This document shows, in pieces, positions 1 to 9,028 of a stretch of DNA of 64,000 nt. The stretch's first letter is position 1. Each line of letters starts with the position of its first letter. The position numbers and the translations under genes are program-made. Source of the DNA: Roseiflexus castenholzii DSM 13941 (GTDB lineage: Bacteria > Chloroflexota > Chloroflexia > Chloroflexales > Roseiflexaceae); the NCBI RefSeq assembly GCF_000017805.1, contig NC_009767.1:3782001-3846000 (forward strand). The letters are read 5' to 3'. The notes under the pieces are model-generated. The model saw only the letters and a list, made by a program, of their open reading frames with translations. It was not told where the DNA came from and did not search any database.

Positions 1-251
1 CCGGGTATGCGGCGCTGACGCGGCGCCTGATGGAAGCAGCGGAAGAGGTCTGCCGGGGACGGATGGTGCTGGTGCTCGAAGGCGGCTATCATCTGAGAGC
101 GCTGGCAGCCAGTGCAATGGCATGCCTCGAAGTGCTGACGAACAAGAATAGCATTGTCGTTGACCCGCTCGGACCCGCAGGCGAATCGGAACCGGATGTG
201 TCGGCACTGATCGCCCGTATGCGCCAGAACCATCCCTTGCTCGCCGGATAA
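1..251 (+). CDS. Histone deacetylase-family (acetoin utilization-like) protein, C-terminal end only
   Basis: The reading frame is already open at the left edge of the window and stops at 249-251, so only about the last 82 residues are visible. The segment reading VLVLEGGYHLRALA matches the conserved LEGGY turn near the C-terminus of class II histone deacetylase/acetoin utilization (AcuC-like) hydrolases, where the Gly-Gly-Tyr helps form the substrate pocket. The zinc ligands lie upstream and outside the window. The substrate in bacteria is usually unknown (acetylated lysine or polyamine). The his genes follow 85 bases downstream on the same strand. The family call is fairly secure and the substrate is not known. 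Confidence 0.7.
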   Translation, partial: GYAALTRRLMEAAEEVCRGRMVLVLEGGYHLRALAASAMACLEVLTNKNSIVVDPLGPAGESEPDVSALIARMRQNHPLLAG

Positions 252-336
252 TGCCAGCGTCGACCGGCGCTGAAGGCGCGATCTGTCAGCCACAGACGGA
301 CAAGCCTTCGCGCTGGCTTATGTGACGGATATTGCT

Positions 337-960
337 ATGAGCATCGCAGTGATCGACTATGGCGCCGGAAATCTGCGCAGTGTCGTGCGCGCTCTGCAAC
401 GGATCGGCGCGCCGCTCGAGGTGACCAGCAATCCGAATGCGGTGATTGCTGCGCCTGCCGTGGTACTGCCCGGCGTTGGCGCGACCCGCGACACAATGCA
501 GAGCCTGGAACAGTTGGACCTCGTTGCTGCCATTCACGAGGTCATCGCGCGCGGGACACCGTTCCTCGGCATTTGCGTCGGTATGCAGGTGCTCTGTGAT
601 CAGAGCGAGGAGTTCGGTCCGCATCCCTGCCTCGGCATCGTTGGCGGCGCGGTGCGCCGCCTGCCATCGCATCTGAAAGTACCGCAGATTGGATGGAACC
701 AGGTGTGCTATATGCCGCACGCAGCGCGGCATCCGCTCTTCGCCGGAATCGACGACGGCAGTGATTTCTATTTCGTTCACTCCTACTACTGCGATCTGAC
801 TGATGAGCACGATATCGCTGCCACAACGACGTATGGGCTTGCTTTCCCCAGCGTGCTCATTCGCAGAAATCTGGCAGCCGTGCAGTTCCATCCCGAAAAG
901 AGCGGTCATTATGGGCTGCAACTCCTGACGAACTTCATCAGATGGGCGGGTGTGGCATAA
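337..960 (+). CDS. hisH: Imidazole glycerol phosphate synthase, glutamine amidotransferase subunit HisH
   Basis: HisH hydrolyses glutamine and passes ammonia to HisF to build imidazole glycerol phosphate and AICAR in histidine synthesis. The 207-residue product is a class I amidotransferase. It has the N-terminal DYGAGNLRS motif, the nucleophile Cys80 in LGICVGMQ, and the His185-Pro-Glu187 catalytic pair near the C-terminus. An in-frame GTG at 322 exists, but ATG at 337 gives the usual MSIAVIDYGAGN start. The stop codon overlaps the hisA start (ATAATG at 957-962), so the two are translationally coupled. Its partner hisF lies 1.9 kb downstream, separated by hisA and a coiled-coil gene. Confidence 0.96.
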   Translation: MSIAVIDYGAGNLRSVVRALQRIGAPLEVTSNPNAVIAAPAVVLPGVGATRDTMQSLEQLDLVAAIHEVIARGTPFLGICVGMQVLCDQSEEFGPHPCLGIVGGAVRRLPSHLKVPQIGWNQVCYMPHAARHPLFAGIDDGSDFYFVHSYYCDLTDEHDIAATTTYGLAFPSVLIRRNLAAVQFHPEKSGHYGLQLLTNFIRWAGVA

Positions 961-1673
961 TGGAGATCATTCCTGCTATTGATTTGAAGGACGGTCGCTG
1001 TGTGCGCCTCTACCAGGGCGATTTCCAGCAGGTCACCGTCTATGGCGATGATCCGGTTGCAATTGCGCAACACTGGTTCGAACAGGGGGCGCCACGCCTA
1101 CACCTTGTCGATCTCGATGGCGCGCGCAGCGGGCAGCCGGTCCATACCGACATCATACGCGCGATTGTGCGGTCTTTTGGCGCGCCGGTGCAACTGGGAG
1201 GCGGGCTGCGCAGCATCGAAGCCGTCGAGCGTGCGCTGGAACTGGGAGTGCAACGCGTTGTTCTGGGCACGGCAGCCGTTGAACATCCCGACATGATCGC
1301 CCATCTGGTCGCGCAATTCGGCGACGCTATCGCTGTCGCAATTGATGCGCGCAACGGCATGGCGGCGACGGCTGGATGGACGGAGACCGCCGCCATGAGC
1401 GCCGTTGATCTGCTCGAACGCATGGTGACGCTGGGGGTCCGGCGCGTCATTTATACCGATATTTCGCGCGACGGCACCCTTTCTGAACCGAACATCGCGG
1501 CAACCGGGGCGCTCGTGCGCCCCGATGGTCCTGCAATTATTGCATCGGGAGGAATCAGCACACTTGATCACTTGCGTCGCCTGGCAGACGTTGGCGTTGA
1601 GGGTGCGATTGTCGGACGAGCGCTCTATACCGGCGATCTGTCACTGCGTGAAGCGCTTGCAGCCTTCCAATGA
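960..1673 (+). CDS. hisA: Phosphoribosylformimino-5-aminoimidazole carboxamide ribotide isomerase HisA
   Basis: HisA is the (beta/alpha)8-barrel isomerase that opens the ribose ring of ProFAR in histidine synthesis. The 237-residue product starts MEIIPAIDLKDG, with catalytic Asp8, and has a second acid, Asp129, in AIDARNG. The phosphate-binding loops QLGGGLRS (about 78-85) and IASGGIS near the C-terminus are both present. The start overlaps the last base of the hisH stop, so I chose it over an upstream in-frame ATG at 942 that lies inside hisH. The next gene begins 10 bases after the stop, behind a clear AGGAG. Confidence 0.96.
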   Translation: MEIIPAIDLKDGRCVRLYQGDFQQVTVYGDDPVAIAQHWFEQGAPRLHLVDLDGARSGQPVHTDIIRAIVRSFGAPVQLGGGLRSIEAVERALELGVQRVVLGTAAVEHPDMIAHLVAQFGDAIAVAIDARNGMAATAGWTETAAMSAVDLLERMVTLGVRRVIYTDISRDGTLSEPNIAATGALVRPDGPAIIASGGISTLDHLRRLADVGVEGAIVGRALYTGDLSLREALAAFQ

Positions 1674-1682
1674 GGAGAGCAT

Positions 1683-2789
1683 ATGACCAATTCAGGTAAG
1701 CCAGGCGGTTCCGCCAGCAAGTACGACGAAGAGCGCCTCCGCGCCGCAGAACAATCGCAGTTTGTGTATCTCCAGGGGCAGATCGACGAACTGCGGCGTC
1801 TGCTGAAAGAGCAGTCGAATAAGTATGCCTGGGCGATGGAGCAAGTCCGACGTGTGGAAGCAAGTGTCGCGCAGATCGAAGGGTTGCTCGACCGCCAGCG
1901 TCAGGAAACAACGCAAGCGCTCGATAGTTACCGGCGCGACATCGCGGCGCTGCGTAAGGAAGTGGCAGGCGCAATGGTCAAGATCGATGAAGCGTTGCGT
2001 CCAATGCGCGAAATGCAATCGCAGATCCAGCAACTTGGCGAGGCGCGCCGCCAGGATCGCGACGCAATTGCACCGATCTTTTCCCGCATCGACGATCTGG
2101 AGCAGCGCGTCGCAAGTTGGAACGCGCAGATCAAGGAGACCGAAGAGCGTCATCGCACTCTTGCAGCGCGCCTTAACGAGTTCACGGCGGCAGACGAGGC
2201 GCTGCGCGCTGAAATACGTCGCTTGAACGAGGACCTTCAGATCGAAAAGCAGAGCCTGCGCCGTCAGGCGGTTGAGGCGCAACAACTCGTCGCCGATATC
2301 CATCCAACGCTCGCGGCACACACCAGTCGCCTCAACCGCCTTGACGAAATTCGCCAGCATCTCGACCTCTTCGCCGAACAATTGCCGTCACAGATAACCG
2401 CGCTGAATGAACGAATCAATGAGGTCATCGGCGAAATCAAGCGCATTGAGCGTATCTCGACCGAACGCTTCCTGATGAATCAGGAGCGAGTGGAAGAGAT
2501 TCGCCAGCAACAGGACGAGAAGATTGCGTCGATCACAGAAACTGAAGAGCAACATCTGCGGCAGTTGAACGCCTGGCTCGACCGTATCGACGCCTGGCTG
2601 CGTGAACTGGAACAACGCCAGAATCGCACTGCCGGTCAGTTGGAGCATGTTCAACGTGAGAGCCTCGCCTATCTCGCCGATCTTGAGCGTCGTGATATTC
2701 GCCTGGTTGAAACGTTGCTCAATGCACTGCGCACCCAGGCGGACGAAATTCACGCCGAACAGGTGGAACGCGGACGGGGGACGCAGTAA
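1683..2789 (+). CDS. Long coiled-coil protein of unknown function, inside the his gene run
   Basis: The 368-residue product has no recognisable enzyme motif. After a polar N-terminus of about 20 residues, nearly the whole chain is rich in Glu, Gln, Arg, Leu and Ala with heptad-like spacing, as in extended coiled coils. There is no signal peptide or membrane segment. AGGAGAG at 1675-1681 precedes the ATG directly. It sits 10 bases after hisA and 29 bases before hisF, so it is almost certainly co-transcribed with histidine genes. A structural or scaffolding role is possible, but nothing in the sequence shows a link to histidine synthesis. Chromosome-partition or tail-fibre-like coiled coils are alternatives. 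Confidence 0.85.
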   Translation: MTNSGKPGGSASKYDEERLRAAEQSQFVYLQGQIDELRRLLKEQSNKYAWAMEQVRRVEASVAQIEGLLDRQRQETTQALDSYRRDIAALRKEVAGAMVKIDEALRPMREMQSQIQQLGEARRQDRDAIAPIFSRIDDLEQRVASWNAQIKETEERHRTLAARLNEFTAADEALRAEIRRLNEDLQIEKQSLRRQAVEAQQLVADIHPTLAAHTSRLNRLDEIRQHLDLFAEQLPSQITALNERINEVIGEIKRIERISTERFLMNQERVEEIRQQQDEKIASITETEEQHLRQLNAWLDRIDAWLRELEQRQNRTAGQLEHVQRESLAYLADLERRDIRLVETLLNALRTQADEIHAEQVERGRGTQ

Positions 2790-2818
2790 GGCACGAAAGG
2801 TGTTGTTGGAGAACTGTC

Positions 2819-3595
2819 ATGCTCAAACGCCGCGTCATTCCGTGTCTGGATGTCAAGGCAGGTCGGGTGGTCAAGGGCGTCGCCTTTCTGAACCATCGAG
2901 ATGCTGGCGATCCCGTCGAACTCGCCGCAGCCTATGATGCGGGCGGCGCCGATGAACTGGTGTTCTACGACATTACCGCCAGCAGCGACGAACGCGATAT
3001 TATGATCGATGTCGTCGAACGCACTGCGGCGCAGGTGTTCATTCCATTAACAGTCGGCGGCGGGTTGCGCACGGTCGAGGATATGTACCGCATGTTGCGC
3101 GCCGGCGCCGATAAAGTGTCGATCAACACGGCGGCGGTGCTCAACCCGCAATTGATCGAAGATGGCGCGCGACGGTTCGGCAGCCAGTGTATCGTGCTCT
3201 CCATCGATGCCCGGCGGGTCAACGCGCCGGACGAACCGCCGCGCTGGCAGGTCTTTACTCATACCGGTCATAACCCGCGCCCGACCGGTCTCGACGCTGT
3301 CGAATGGGCGCGACGCGGCGTTGATCTGGGGGCAGGCGAGATCGTCATCAACAGCATGGATGCTGATGGCGTCGGCAGCGGGTATGATCTCGATCTCCTG
3401 CGCGCCATTGCGGATGCAGTCGGTGTGCCGGTCATTGCGTCCGGCGGCGTCGGCTCCCCGGAACACATGTACGCCGGTCTCGTCGAGGGGTGCGCCGATG
3501 CCGTGCTCGCGGCGTCGATCTTCCACTTCGGTGCGTATACCATTCAAGATGTCAAACGATATCTGGCAGAGCGCGGGGTGCCGGTGCGTATGTAG
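2819..3595 (+). CDS. hisF: Imidazole glycerol phosphate synthase, cyclase subunit HisF
   Basis: HisF is the barrel partner of HisH. It receives ammonia through the barrel core and cyclises PRFAR to imidazole glycerol phosphate. The 258-residue product matches the usual length. It starts MLKRRVIPCLDVKAGRVVKG with catalytic Asp11 and carries the second catalytic Asp130 in LSIDARR. Phosphate loops are seen in TVGGGLRT (about 78-85) and IASGGVGS near the C-terminus. It is the last his gene visible here. HisB, HisC, HisD, HisG, HisI and HisE must lie elsewhere. Confidence 0.97.
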   Translation: MLKRRVIPCLDVKAGRVVKGVAFLNHRDAGDPVELAAAYDAGGADELVFYDITASSDERDIMIDVVERTAAQVFIPLTVGGGLRTVEDMYRMLRAGADKVSINTAAVLNPQLIEDGARRFGSQCIVLSIDARRVNAPDEPPRWQVFTHTGHNPRPTGLDAVEWARRGVDLGAGEIVINSMDADGVGSGYDLDLLRAIADAVGVPVIASGGVGSPEHMYAGLVEGCADAVLAASIFHFGAYTIQDVKRYLAERGVPVRM

Positions 3596-3695
3596 GCGCG
3601 AGGAGATGTCGGGGCGCCTATGCGGACGCCCGTCGGGTGGTCGGGGCGCATCCCCACAGCCCCTGACCCAAAACAGAGCGGCAGGATTGAGATCT

Positions 3696-4409
3696 ATGAC
3701 CAAGAGCATCACGATCACCGTTCGCTACTTTGCGGCACACCGTGAGATCACCGGTTGCAGTGACGAAACGCTCGTCCTCGCGCCTGGCACGACCGTCGGC
3801 GCGCTATGGGAGATGCTAACCGAACGCTACCCGCGGCTTGCCGGGTATAGCGGGCGGTTGCTGTTTGCAGTCAATCAGGAATTCGCTGCGTCCGATCACA
3901 CCCTGCGCGACGGCGATGAAGTCGCCTTTATTCCGCCGGTGAGCGGCGGCGCGCTCCAACCGTTCGTTGTCACTCCCGACCCGCTTGATCCCGCGCCGCT
4001 CGTTGCGCTGGTACAGGCGCCCGATATGGGCGCAATCGTCACATTCGCCGGCGTGGCGCGCGACAACTTTGGCGGGCGCAAAACCGCCTTCCTGGAATAT
4101 GAGGCGTATCCCGGTATGGCGGAAGCGGTGCTCGCACAGATTGCCGCCGAAGCGCGCGCGCGCTGGCAGACCGGTGCGATCGCGGTGCATCATCGGATTG
4201 GGCGCCTGGAGATTGGCGAAACGGCAGTTCTGGTAGTGGTCGCCGCGCCGCATCGCCGTGAAGCCTTTGCAGCCGCCGAATGGATTATGGACCGCATCAA
4301 AGAAGTTGCGCCGATCTGGAAAAAGGAACATTGGGCGGATGGCGACGCCGAATGGGTTGGCGACGAGAAGGAGCGTAAGCAGAAGGCGCCTCAGCGTTCG
4401 ACAATATAA
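3696..4409 (+). CDS. Fused molybdopterin synthase MoaD-MoaE
   Basis: Molybdopterin synthase adds two sulfurs to cyclic pyranopterin monophosphate during molybdenum cofactor synthesis. The 237-residue product joins an N-terminal MoaD ubiquitin-like domain (about 1-83) to a C-terminal MoaE domain (about 90-225). The MoaD part ends in PPVSGG, the double glycine that must be exposed to carry the thiocarboxylate, and is followed directly by ALQPF and MoaE. The MoaE part keeps GVARDNF and the APIWKKEHW segment with its active-site lysines. A similar fusion (MoaX of mycobacteria) is cleaved after the double glycine, and the same can be inferred here. The 3' end overlaps the convergent membrane gene by 19 bases. 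A longer upstream reading frame is only a shadow over hisF. Confidence 0.92.
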   Translation: MTKSITITVRYFAAHREITGCSDETLVLAPGTTVGALWEMLTERYPRLAGYSGRLLFAVNQEFAASDHTLRDGDEVAFIPPVSGGALQPFVVTPDPLDPAPLVALVQAPDMGAIVTFAGVARDNFGGRKTAFLEYEAYPGMAEAVLAQIAAEARARWQTGAIAVHHRIGRLEIGETAVLVVVAAPHRREAFAAAEWIMDRIKEVAPIWKKEHWADGDAEWVGDEKERKQKAPQRSTI

Positions 4410-5950
4410 ATGACATATTCTCCAATAACCCGCTTTGGGAAGGTTGCATCCAGATACGCGCGCACATCGGCTGATGCCAGTGGTTCTGCATCCCACCCGA
4501 GATCCCGTCCTATCGGCAATGCCGCATATAATCGCGCTTCCGGCGCTGCCAGGCGTTTTGCTGCTGCATCAGGATCGCGCGGCAGCGCGACGTAGCGAAT
4601 CGGGGCAACTTCCAGGTAGCGACGAAAATTGGCTGCATCGTGCATGATGTTCCTTTGAAAGACGGGATCGTGCTCGAACCAGGTTGCCGGTTGACGGGCA
4701 TAGAGCGCGGCATGCCAGTACTGATCGGTCAGAATAACCCCCGCAGGCGCATCACGCAAGACTGACCATACCGGCATCATCGTCGCCGTCACCTGCGCCT
4801 GCAATCTTTGGTACACGACGCCAGCGCCGTTCACTGCTGCAAAAATGGTAAAGATTGTTACCAGAAGCGCAAACCGCGCGCGACGCTCTACCTGAAACAG
4901 CCCGGCGGCTGACAGGATGCAGAGTGCAGGCAATGCCGGAATAAAGATGCGCGGATTGTTGCTTGCCCCCGGAAGTGCAGCATAGACCAACAGCACGACC
5001 ACACCGAGCGCAACCCAGATGGCGAGCATGATCGTCGCTGCGCCTGCTGCGCGATGCCAGACCGCCAGAATTGCGGGAAAAGCCATAAGCGCCAGCGTCG
5101 CCGTCGCCAGCGGGAGCGGCAGCGTGAACATCTGTTCCAACATCTGCGGCGCAATTGTGAGGAAAACATCGATCTGCGGAGCGCCGCCGACTGTTGTCGG
5201 GCGTCCAACGATGCCGTAGATCAGAATGATCCATGGCGCCAGGCAAAGCGCAGGAACGCCAAGCGTCAGCAGCGCATAGCGCAGGGGCAGCGGCTGCGCG
5301 CTTCGCAGGCTCAGCAACCACATCAGCCCCGCAGTGCCAAGGTAAAGCATAATCAGGTCAATCTTGCCGTACATCGCCAGCGCGCCGCAGAGCGCCGCAA
5401 GCCAGGCGCGTCGCTCAACAAACGCCCAGAGCGCCACAGTCAATACCAACGCCGAGAGCGGCTCGACAAACGACAGAGGACCATGCTCACGAAAGACGGG
5501 GAACAGCGCCAGAAGCGCCGCAGCCAGCAATCCTCCCCGCGGTCCGATATACCGCGATCCCAAAGCATAGGTCAGAATGACGACCATCCCTGCCGCAACC
5601 GGCACTATCGCCTGAAGCGCCCCATATGATCCGCTCACACGCCAGACCGCGCCGAACAGGATCAGGTACAGCGGTCCCCACCATGGATGAAGCGAACCGC
5701 TGCGCCCACGCGCAAAACTGGCCGGCGCGAGGGACGCCGGCTCAGGCGGGAATCCATTCACGCGGTCATACGGGTCTTCGGCATCGATCAGGAAACGGGG
5801 CGACTCCCAGGCGACCATGCCCCAGTGCAGGTTGCGCGGGCTATCCCCGTACTGTACGCCGGTCAGCGCCTGGAAAAGAACATACTGCACCGCAAGCGCG
5901 CCAAGGAGTGCATAGCGCGCGTTACACCAGCGAGACAGCAGGGCGTTCAT
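4391..5950 (-). CDS. Integral membrane glycosyltransferase, family 39/ArnT-like
   Basis: The 519-residue product has about ten hydrophobic segments, a membrane-border pattern typical of GT-C fold glycosyltransferases that use polyprenyl-phosphate sugars. The first loop carries acidic residues (DAEDPYD), and a GPLSFVEPLS segment follows a long membrane region, as in the dolichyl-phosphate-mannose transferase-like group. A final soluble domain of about 110 residues follows the last membrane helix. I chose the ATG at 5950 because the protein then begins close to its first membrane segment; an in-frame ATG at 6025 would add 25 polar residues. Donor and acceptor cannot be read from the sequence. 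Confidence 0.7.
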   Translation of the reverse strand: MNALLSRWCNARYALLGALAVQYVLFQALTGVQYGDSPRNLHWGMVAWESPRFLIDAEDPYDRVNGFPPEPASLAPASFARGRSGSLHPWWGPLYLILFGAVWRVSGSYGALQAIVPVAAGMVVILTYALGSRYIGPRGGLLAAALLALFPVFREHGPLSFVEPLSALVLTVALWAFVERRAWLAALCGALAMYGKIDLIMLYLGTAGLMWLLSLRSAQPLPLRYALLTLGVPALCLAPWIILIYGIVGRPTTVGGAPQIDVFLTIAPQMLEQMFTLPLPLATATLALMAFPAILAVWHRAAGAATIMLAIWVALGVVVLLVYAALPGASNNPRIFIPALPALCILSAAGLFQVERRARFALLVTIFTIFAAVNGAGVVYQRLQAQVTATMMPVWSVLRDAPAGVILTDQYWHAALYARQPATWFEHDPVFQRNIMHDAANFRRYLEVAPIRYVALPRDPDAAAKRLAAPEARLYAALPIGRDLGWDAEPLASADVRAYLDATFPKRVIGEYVIYIVER

Positions 5951-6090
5951 GTCGTCGCGCTCGGATTGCGTGAGCCGCAGCGCCAGGATGTGCGCAACGC
6001 AATGTGGTTCCCGCAGCAGTGCCATACACGCCTGCTAACCACATATGAGCAACACTCGAGGCAAGGCACATCATGGCAGGCGTGCGCCGA

Positions 6091-7488
6091 TCAGGCTGCT
6101 TCAGCGTTACTCTGGCGCGTCTTCGGCGCGATGGCGCGAGTCGCCAGGACATGGCGCGTTTGATCGACTGACGGACGCGGCGGAATGATCAAGACCTTGT
6201 CGATTCGTCGTCCATCCATATCGACGACCTCGAACGTATAGCCTTCCCATTTGACGCTGTCGCCAGCATTCGGAATACGACCGAGCAGCGCGAGCACGAA
6301 ACCGGCAAGCGTCTCGAAACCGTGCTCACGCACCAGATCATCGGCGGGAGGCAGGGCAAGTCGTTCGTGAAGATCGGCGAACGGCGTCAGTCCATCGACC
6401 AGATAACTGCCGTCGTCACGTTGCACGATCGACTCGCTGATCTCATCGTACTCGTCCGAAATATCGCCAACCAATTCTTCGAGCATATCCTCAATCGTGA
6501 TCACACCGGCAACCTGACCATATTCATCGAGGACGACGGCAAGCGCATGGCGGTTCTGCTTCAGTTGCTGGAACGCCTGCGCAGCGCGTTGACTTTCGAT
6601 GATATACATTGGCGGGCGCAACAACTCCCGCAAATTCGGCGGCTCACATTGCCCCCAGAATGCCAGCAAGTCTTTGACGTACAGGATGCCGATGACATGA
6701 TCGAGCGTCCCTTCGTACACCGGAATGCGTGAATAGCCGGATTCGGTGGCAATTTTCAATGCTTCATCCAACGGCGTGTCGATGTCGATGGCAGTGATCT
6801 GCGTGCGCGGCGTCATCAGCGAGCGCACCGTCCGATCGCTGAACTTAAAGACATTATGGATCACGGTTTGCTCGGAATCCGCTACCGTACCTTCAGCAGC
6901 GCCCTCACGCACCAGCGCCATAATGTCGTCCTCGGTGACGGGCATTTCTGCCACGTTATGACGACCGAGCAACCGCAGGACAACGTCGGTCGAGAAGGTC
7001 AGAAACATGACTGCTGGCAATGCAATACGCGCCAGCAACACCATGAGCGGAGCGACTATCGCAGCCACTCGTTCGGCATTCTGCAACGCCAGACGCTTGG
7101 GAACCAACTCGCCGACAATGAGCGAGAGATAACTGATGCCCAATGCTACAATGGCCGGCGCCAGCGCGCCGGCATAGGGCGCCAGCGCAGGAATGTTCTG
7201 CAACCATGCATTGACGACGCGCACGACGCTCGCACCGCCGAAGACTGCTGCAAATGTGCCAAAGAGGGTAATGCCAACCTGCACCGTCGAAAGGAACCGA
7301 CTCGGCGCTTCCCGCAGCGTGAGCGCGGCGCGTGCGCCGCCGTCGCCCCGTTCCGCCTGCTGCTCGAGCCGCCCTTTGCGCGCGGAGACGATCGCAATCT
7401 CCGATGCGGCAAAAAAGCCGTTGGCGATGATAAGGAGCAATATCAGGAGGCTCTCAACGAGGATGTTTGAATGTTCGGTCTGTTCCAT
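6091..7488 (-). CDS. CNNM/CorC (HlyC)-family membrane protein with CBS domains
   Basis: The 465-residue product has an N-terminal four-helix DUF21/CNNM membrane domain (about 1-200), a pair of CBS domains (about 210-340) that includes MTPRTQITAID, and a C-terminal CorC_HlyC transporter-associated domain ending near residue 440. This order defines the family once annotated as haemolysin-like. Characterised members take part in Mg2+ or Co2+ export, with the CBS pair sensing ATP-Mg. The metal moved here is inferred from the family. The gene stands alone, between a divergent noncoding region at 7489-8229 and the upstream end of the glycosyltransferase. Confidence 0.9.
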   Translation of the reverse strand: MEQTEHSNILVESLLILLLIIANGFFAASEIAIVSARKGRLEQQAERGDGGARAALTLREAPSRFLSTVQVGITLFGTFAAVFGGASVVRVVNAWLQNIPALAPYAGALAPAIVALGISYLSLIVGELVPKRLALQNAERVAAIVAPLMVLLARIALPAVMFLTFSTDVVLRLLGRHNVAEMPVTEDDIMALVREGAAEGTVADSEQTVIHNVFKFSDRTVRSLMTPRTQITAIDIDTPLDEALKIATESGYSRIPVYEGTLDHVIGILYVKDLLAFWGQCEPPNLRELLRPPMYIIESQRAAQAFQQLKQNRHALAVVLDEYGQVAGVITIEDMLEELVGDISDEYDEISESIVQRDDGSYLVDGLTPFADLHERLALPPADDLVREHGFETLAGFVLALLGRIPNAGDSVKWEGYTFEVVDMDGRRIDKVLIIPPRPSVDQTRHVLATRAIAPKTRQSNAEAA

Positions 7489-7730
7489 ACTGATGATTGA
7501 GCAGGCAATGACAGCAGCGCCTGCTGTATAGAGAAGTATACTGTTTACACAGCGGGTGTCAAGTGATTGCCAGAGTCAGGATGTGTCTCTGTCCCACGGC
7601 AGTATGCAAACCTCTACTCCGCCAACAAAGGCGTAAACATATGATGGAGTTCGTCAAGGCTGATAGAGCGATCAACCAGAGACGGACTCACCCGGTATAC
7701 GACCGGCATTCAACAATCTGCGGCGACGTA

Positions 7731-7990
7731 ATGCCAATGACGATTGAAGATGCCGCATGCGTGTCATTCCGAGCGCAGCGACTGGTCATTCCGAGCGCAG
7801 CGACTGGTCATTCCGAGCGCAGCGACTGGTCATTCCGAGCGCAGCGACTGGTCATTCCGAGCGCAGCGACTGGTCATTCCGAGCGCAGCGACTGGTCATT
7901 CCGAGCGCAGCGAGGAATCTCAGCGGGTCGCGCATGACCCCTCGCGCTGCTCGGGGTGACCATGCCGGATGGTCACAGGTAATTTGGTAT
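7731..7990 (+). repeat. MITE-like repeat, copy A, with 22-bp tandem expansion
   Basis: This copy starts ATGCCAATGACGATTGAAGA and ends with TAATTTGGTAT. Its two halves are imperfect inverted versions of each other around TCATTCCGAGC and GCTCGGGGTGA. Units of 22 bp (CATTCCGAGCGCAGCGACTG plus GT) start at 7765, 7787, 7809, 7831, 7853 and 7875, and a seventh divergent unit at 7897 returns to the normal element. Short reading frames across it are not genes. Confidence 0.85.
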
Positions 7991-8100
7991 AAGACGCGCA
8001 CATTACTGACGCTGCCCGGCATTACCGTCGGCGTCGCTGCCGTGATCGCGCTCTCGACATTTGGCAAGGGCATGGCAAGCGGTTTCGAGACCACGCCGTC
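7983..8100 (+). pseudogene. Remnant of a MacB/FtsX-type ABC transporter permease N-terminus
   Basis: Just after repeat copy A, one frame reads VIWYKTRTLLTLPGITVGVA and continues through VIALSTFGKGMASGFE, which is the typical start of MacB-like permeases (cytoplasmic stretch, first membrane helix, then the periplasmic entry). It degrades right after that into unrelated sequence and no further permease domain follows. There is no start codon of its own, because the frame is entered from the repeat. I read it as the 5' scrap of a deleted gene, with the repeat lying at or near the break. Confidence 0.6.
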
Positions 8101-8229
8101 GGCATCCGGCGCCGATAACAATACAGGCGGCGCCTTTCGACGCCGCCATGATGATTCCAAAGGCAATCGGCGCGAGAGCGTTCCTGCTCCCCCCGATAGA
8201 CGCTTGTCGTAGTGAATGGTCCCGGTGAA

Positions 8230-8832
8230 TTATCGGCTCCAGATAACCCTGCCGGTGGCACGATTCGTGATGGTATCCGGCTTAATATGCTCCTCGCCGT
8301 TTTTGTCAATGCGCCGCACGCCAATCACTTGCACCGACGCATCCGCCGGCAGCGCGGCGAGCGCGCGCGCCAAAGGAGGCGGCGTGCGCACCACATCTCC
8401 GGTGTTGAGCACGAAACCGTTCACTCGACCACTCCGACTGTAGGTAACCTCAACAATCTGACCGCCGACATTCACGACTTCCTCGATGACCACACGAGTA
8501 TTCGTGTTGGTGTTCGTAATCACCTGCGCTTTCACATGCACATCACCACGCCGACCTACCCGCTCAGAACCTTCGACCCGCACCGGTGTTCCTATCGTTA
8601 CCGCCTGCGTCACTTCCCAGGCGCGATGCTCCGGGAAGCGAACTTCGGTTCCATTATCGAGGTAGAAACCCTCAACCTCACCGCGTCGTCCATATTTGAA
8701 ATCGGTGACCGTGCCGGTGACCGTGACAGGAGTTTCGATCTGCTGCGGACGAGCATACGATACATCGGGCAGCACCAGGGCTGCGCAAATGGCAAGAATA
8801 CCAAGCATAGTCAGTGCTACACGCATAAACAC
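8230..8832 (-). CDS. Secreted protein with tandem OB-like (DUF5666-type) domains
   Basis: The 200-residue product begins with a clear signal peptide (hydrophobic core VALTMLGILAICAALVL, likely cleavage after SYA). The mature part holds two related beta-rich units: one around VTGTVTDFKYGRRGEVEGFY (about 40-100) and a second around IVEVTYSRSGRVNGFVL (about 125-185). Both share the pattern G-x-V-x-(8)-G-x-V-x-G-F-x-L-x2-G-x-x-V, as in DUF5666-like proteins. An acidic Thr/Asn linker separates them. Function is unknown. The gene is monocistronic, with AGGGAGGGTG just upstream of its ATG on the minus strand. Confidence 0.8.
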   Translation of the reverse strand: MFMRVALTMLGILAICAALVLPDVSYARPQQIETPVTVTGTVTDFKYGRRGEVEGFYLDNGTEVRFPEHRAWEVTQAVTIGTPVRVEGSERVGRRGDVHVKAQVITNTNTNTRVVIEEVVNVGGQIVEVTYSRSGRVNGFVLNTGDVVRTPPPLARALAALPADASVQVIGVRRIDKNGEEHIKPDTITNRATGRVIWSR

Positions 8833-9028
8833 CCTCCCTCCAAATAATTAATGCGACAAGGCTCATTTTTGGCAGTATACACCGGCCTTCTGAATACGTC
8901 AAAATCTCATCCTCATCGTTCGAGGCGCAGATCGTTTGACCATCATCGCCGCACCACACGACGGACAGACGCCATGGGCGTCGCCCATGCCATGCACCCG
9001 TCCTGTCATCTTTCTTCCCACGCTCAAC

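Noticed and set aside
7744..8212. Frames of 71-151 codons reading HSERSDW-like peptides in repeat copy A
   Set aside because: The peptide is a translation of the 22-bp repeat. Similar short frames appear in other copies of the element and are not genes.
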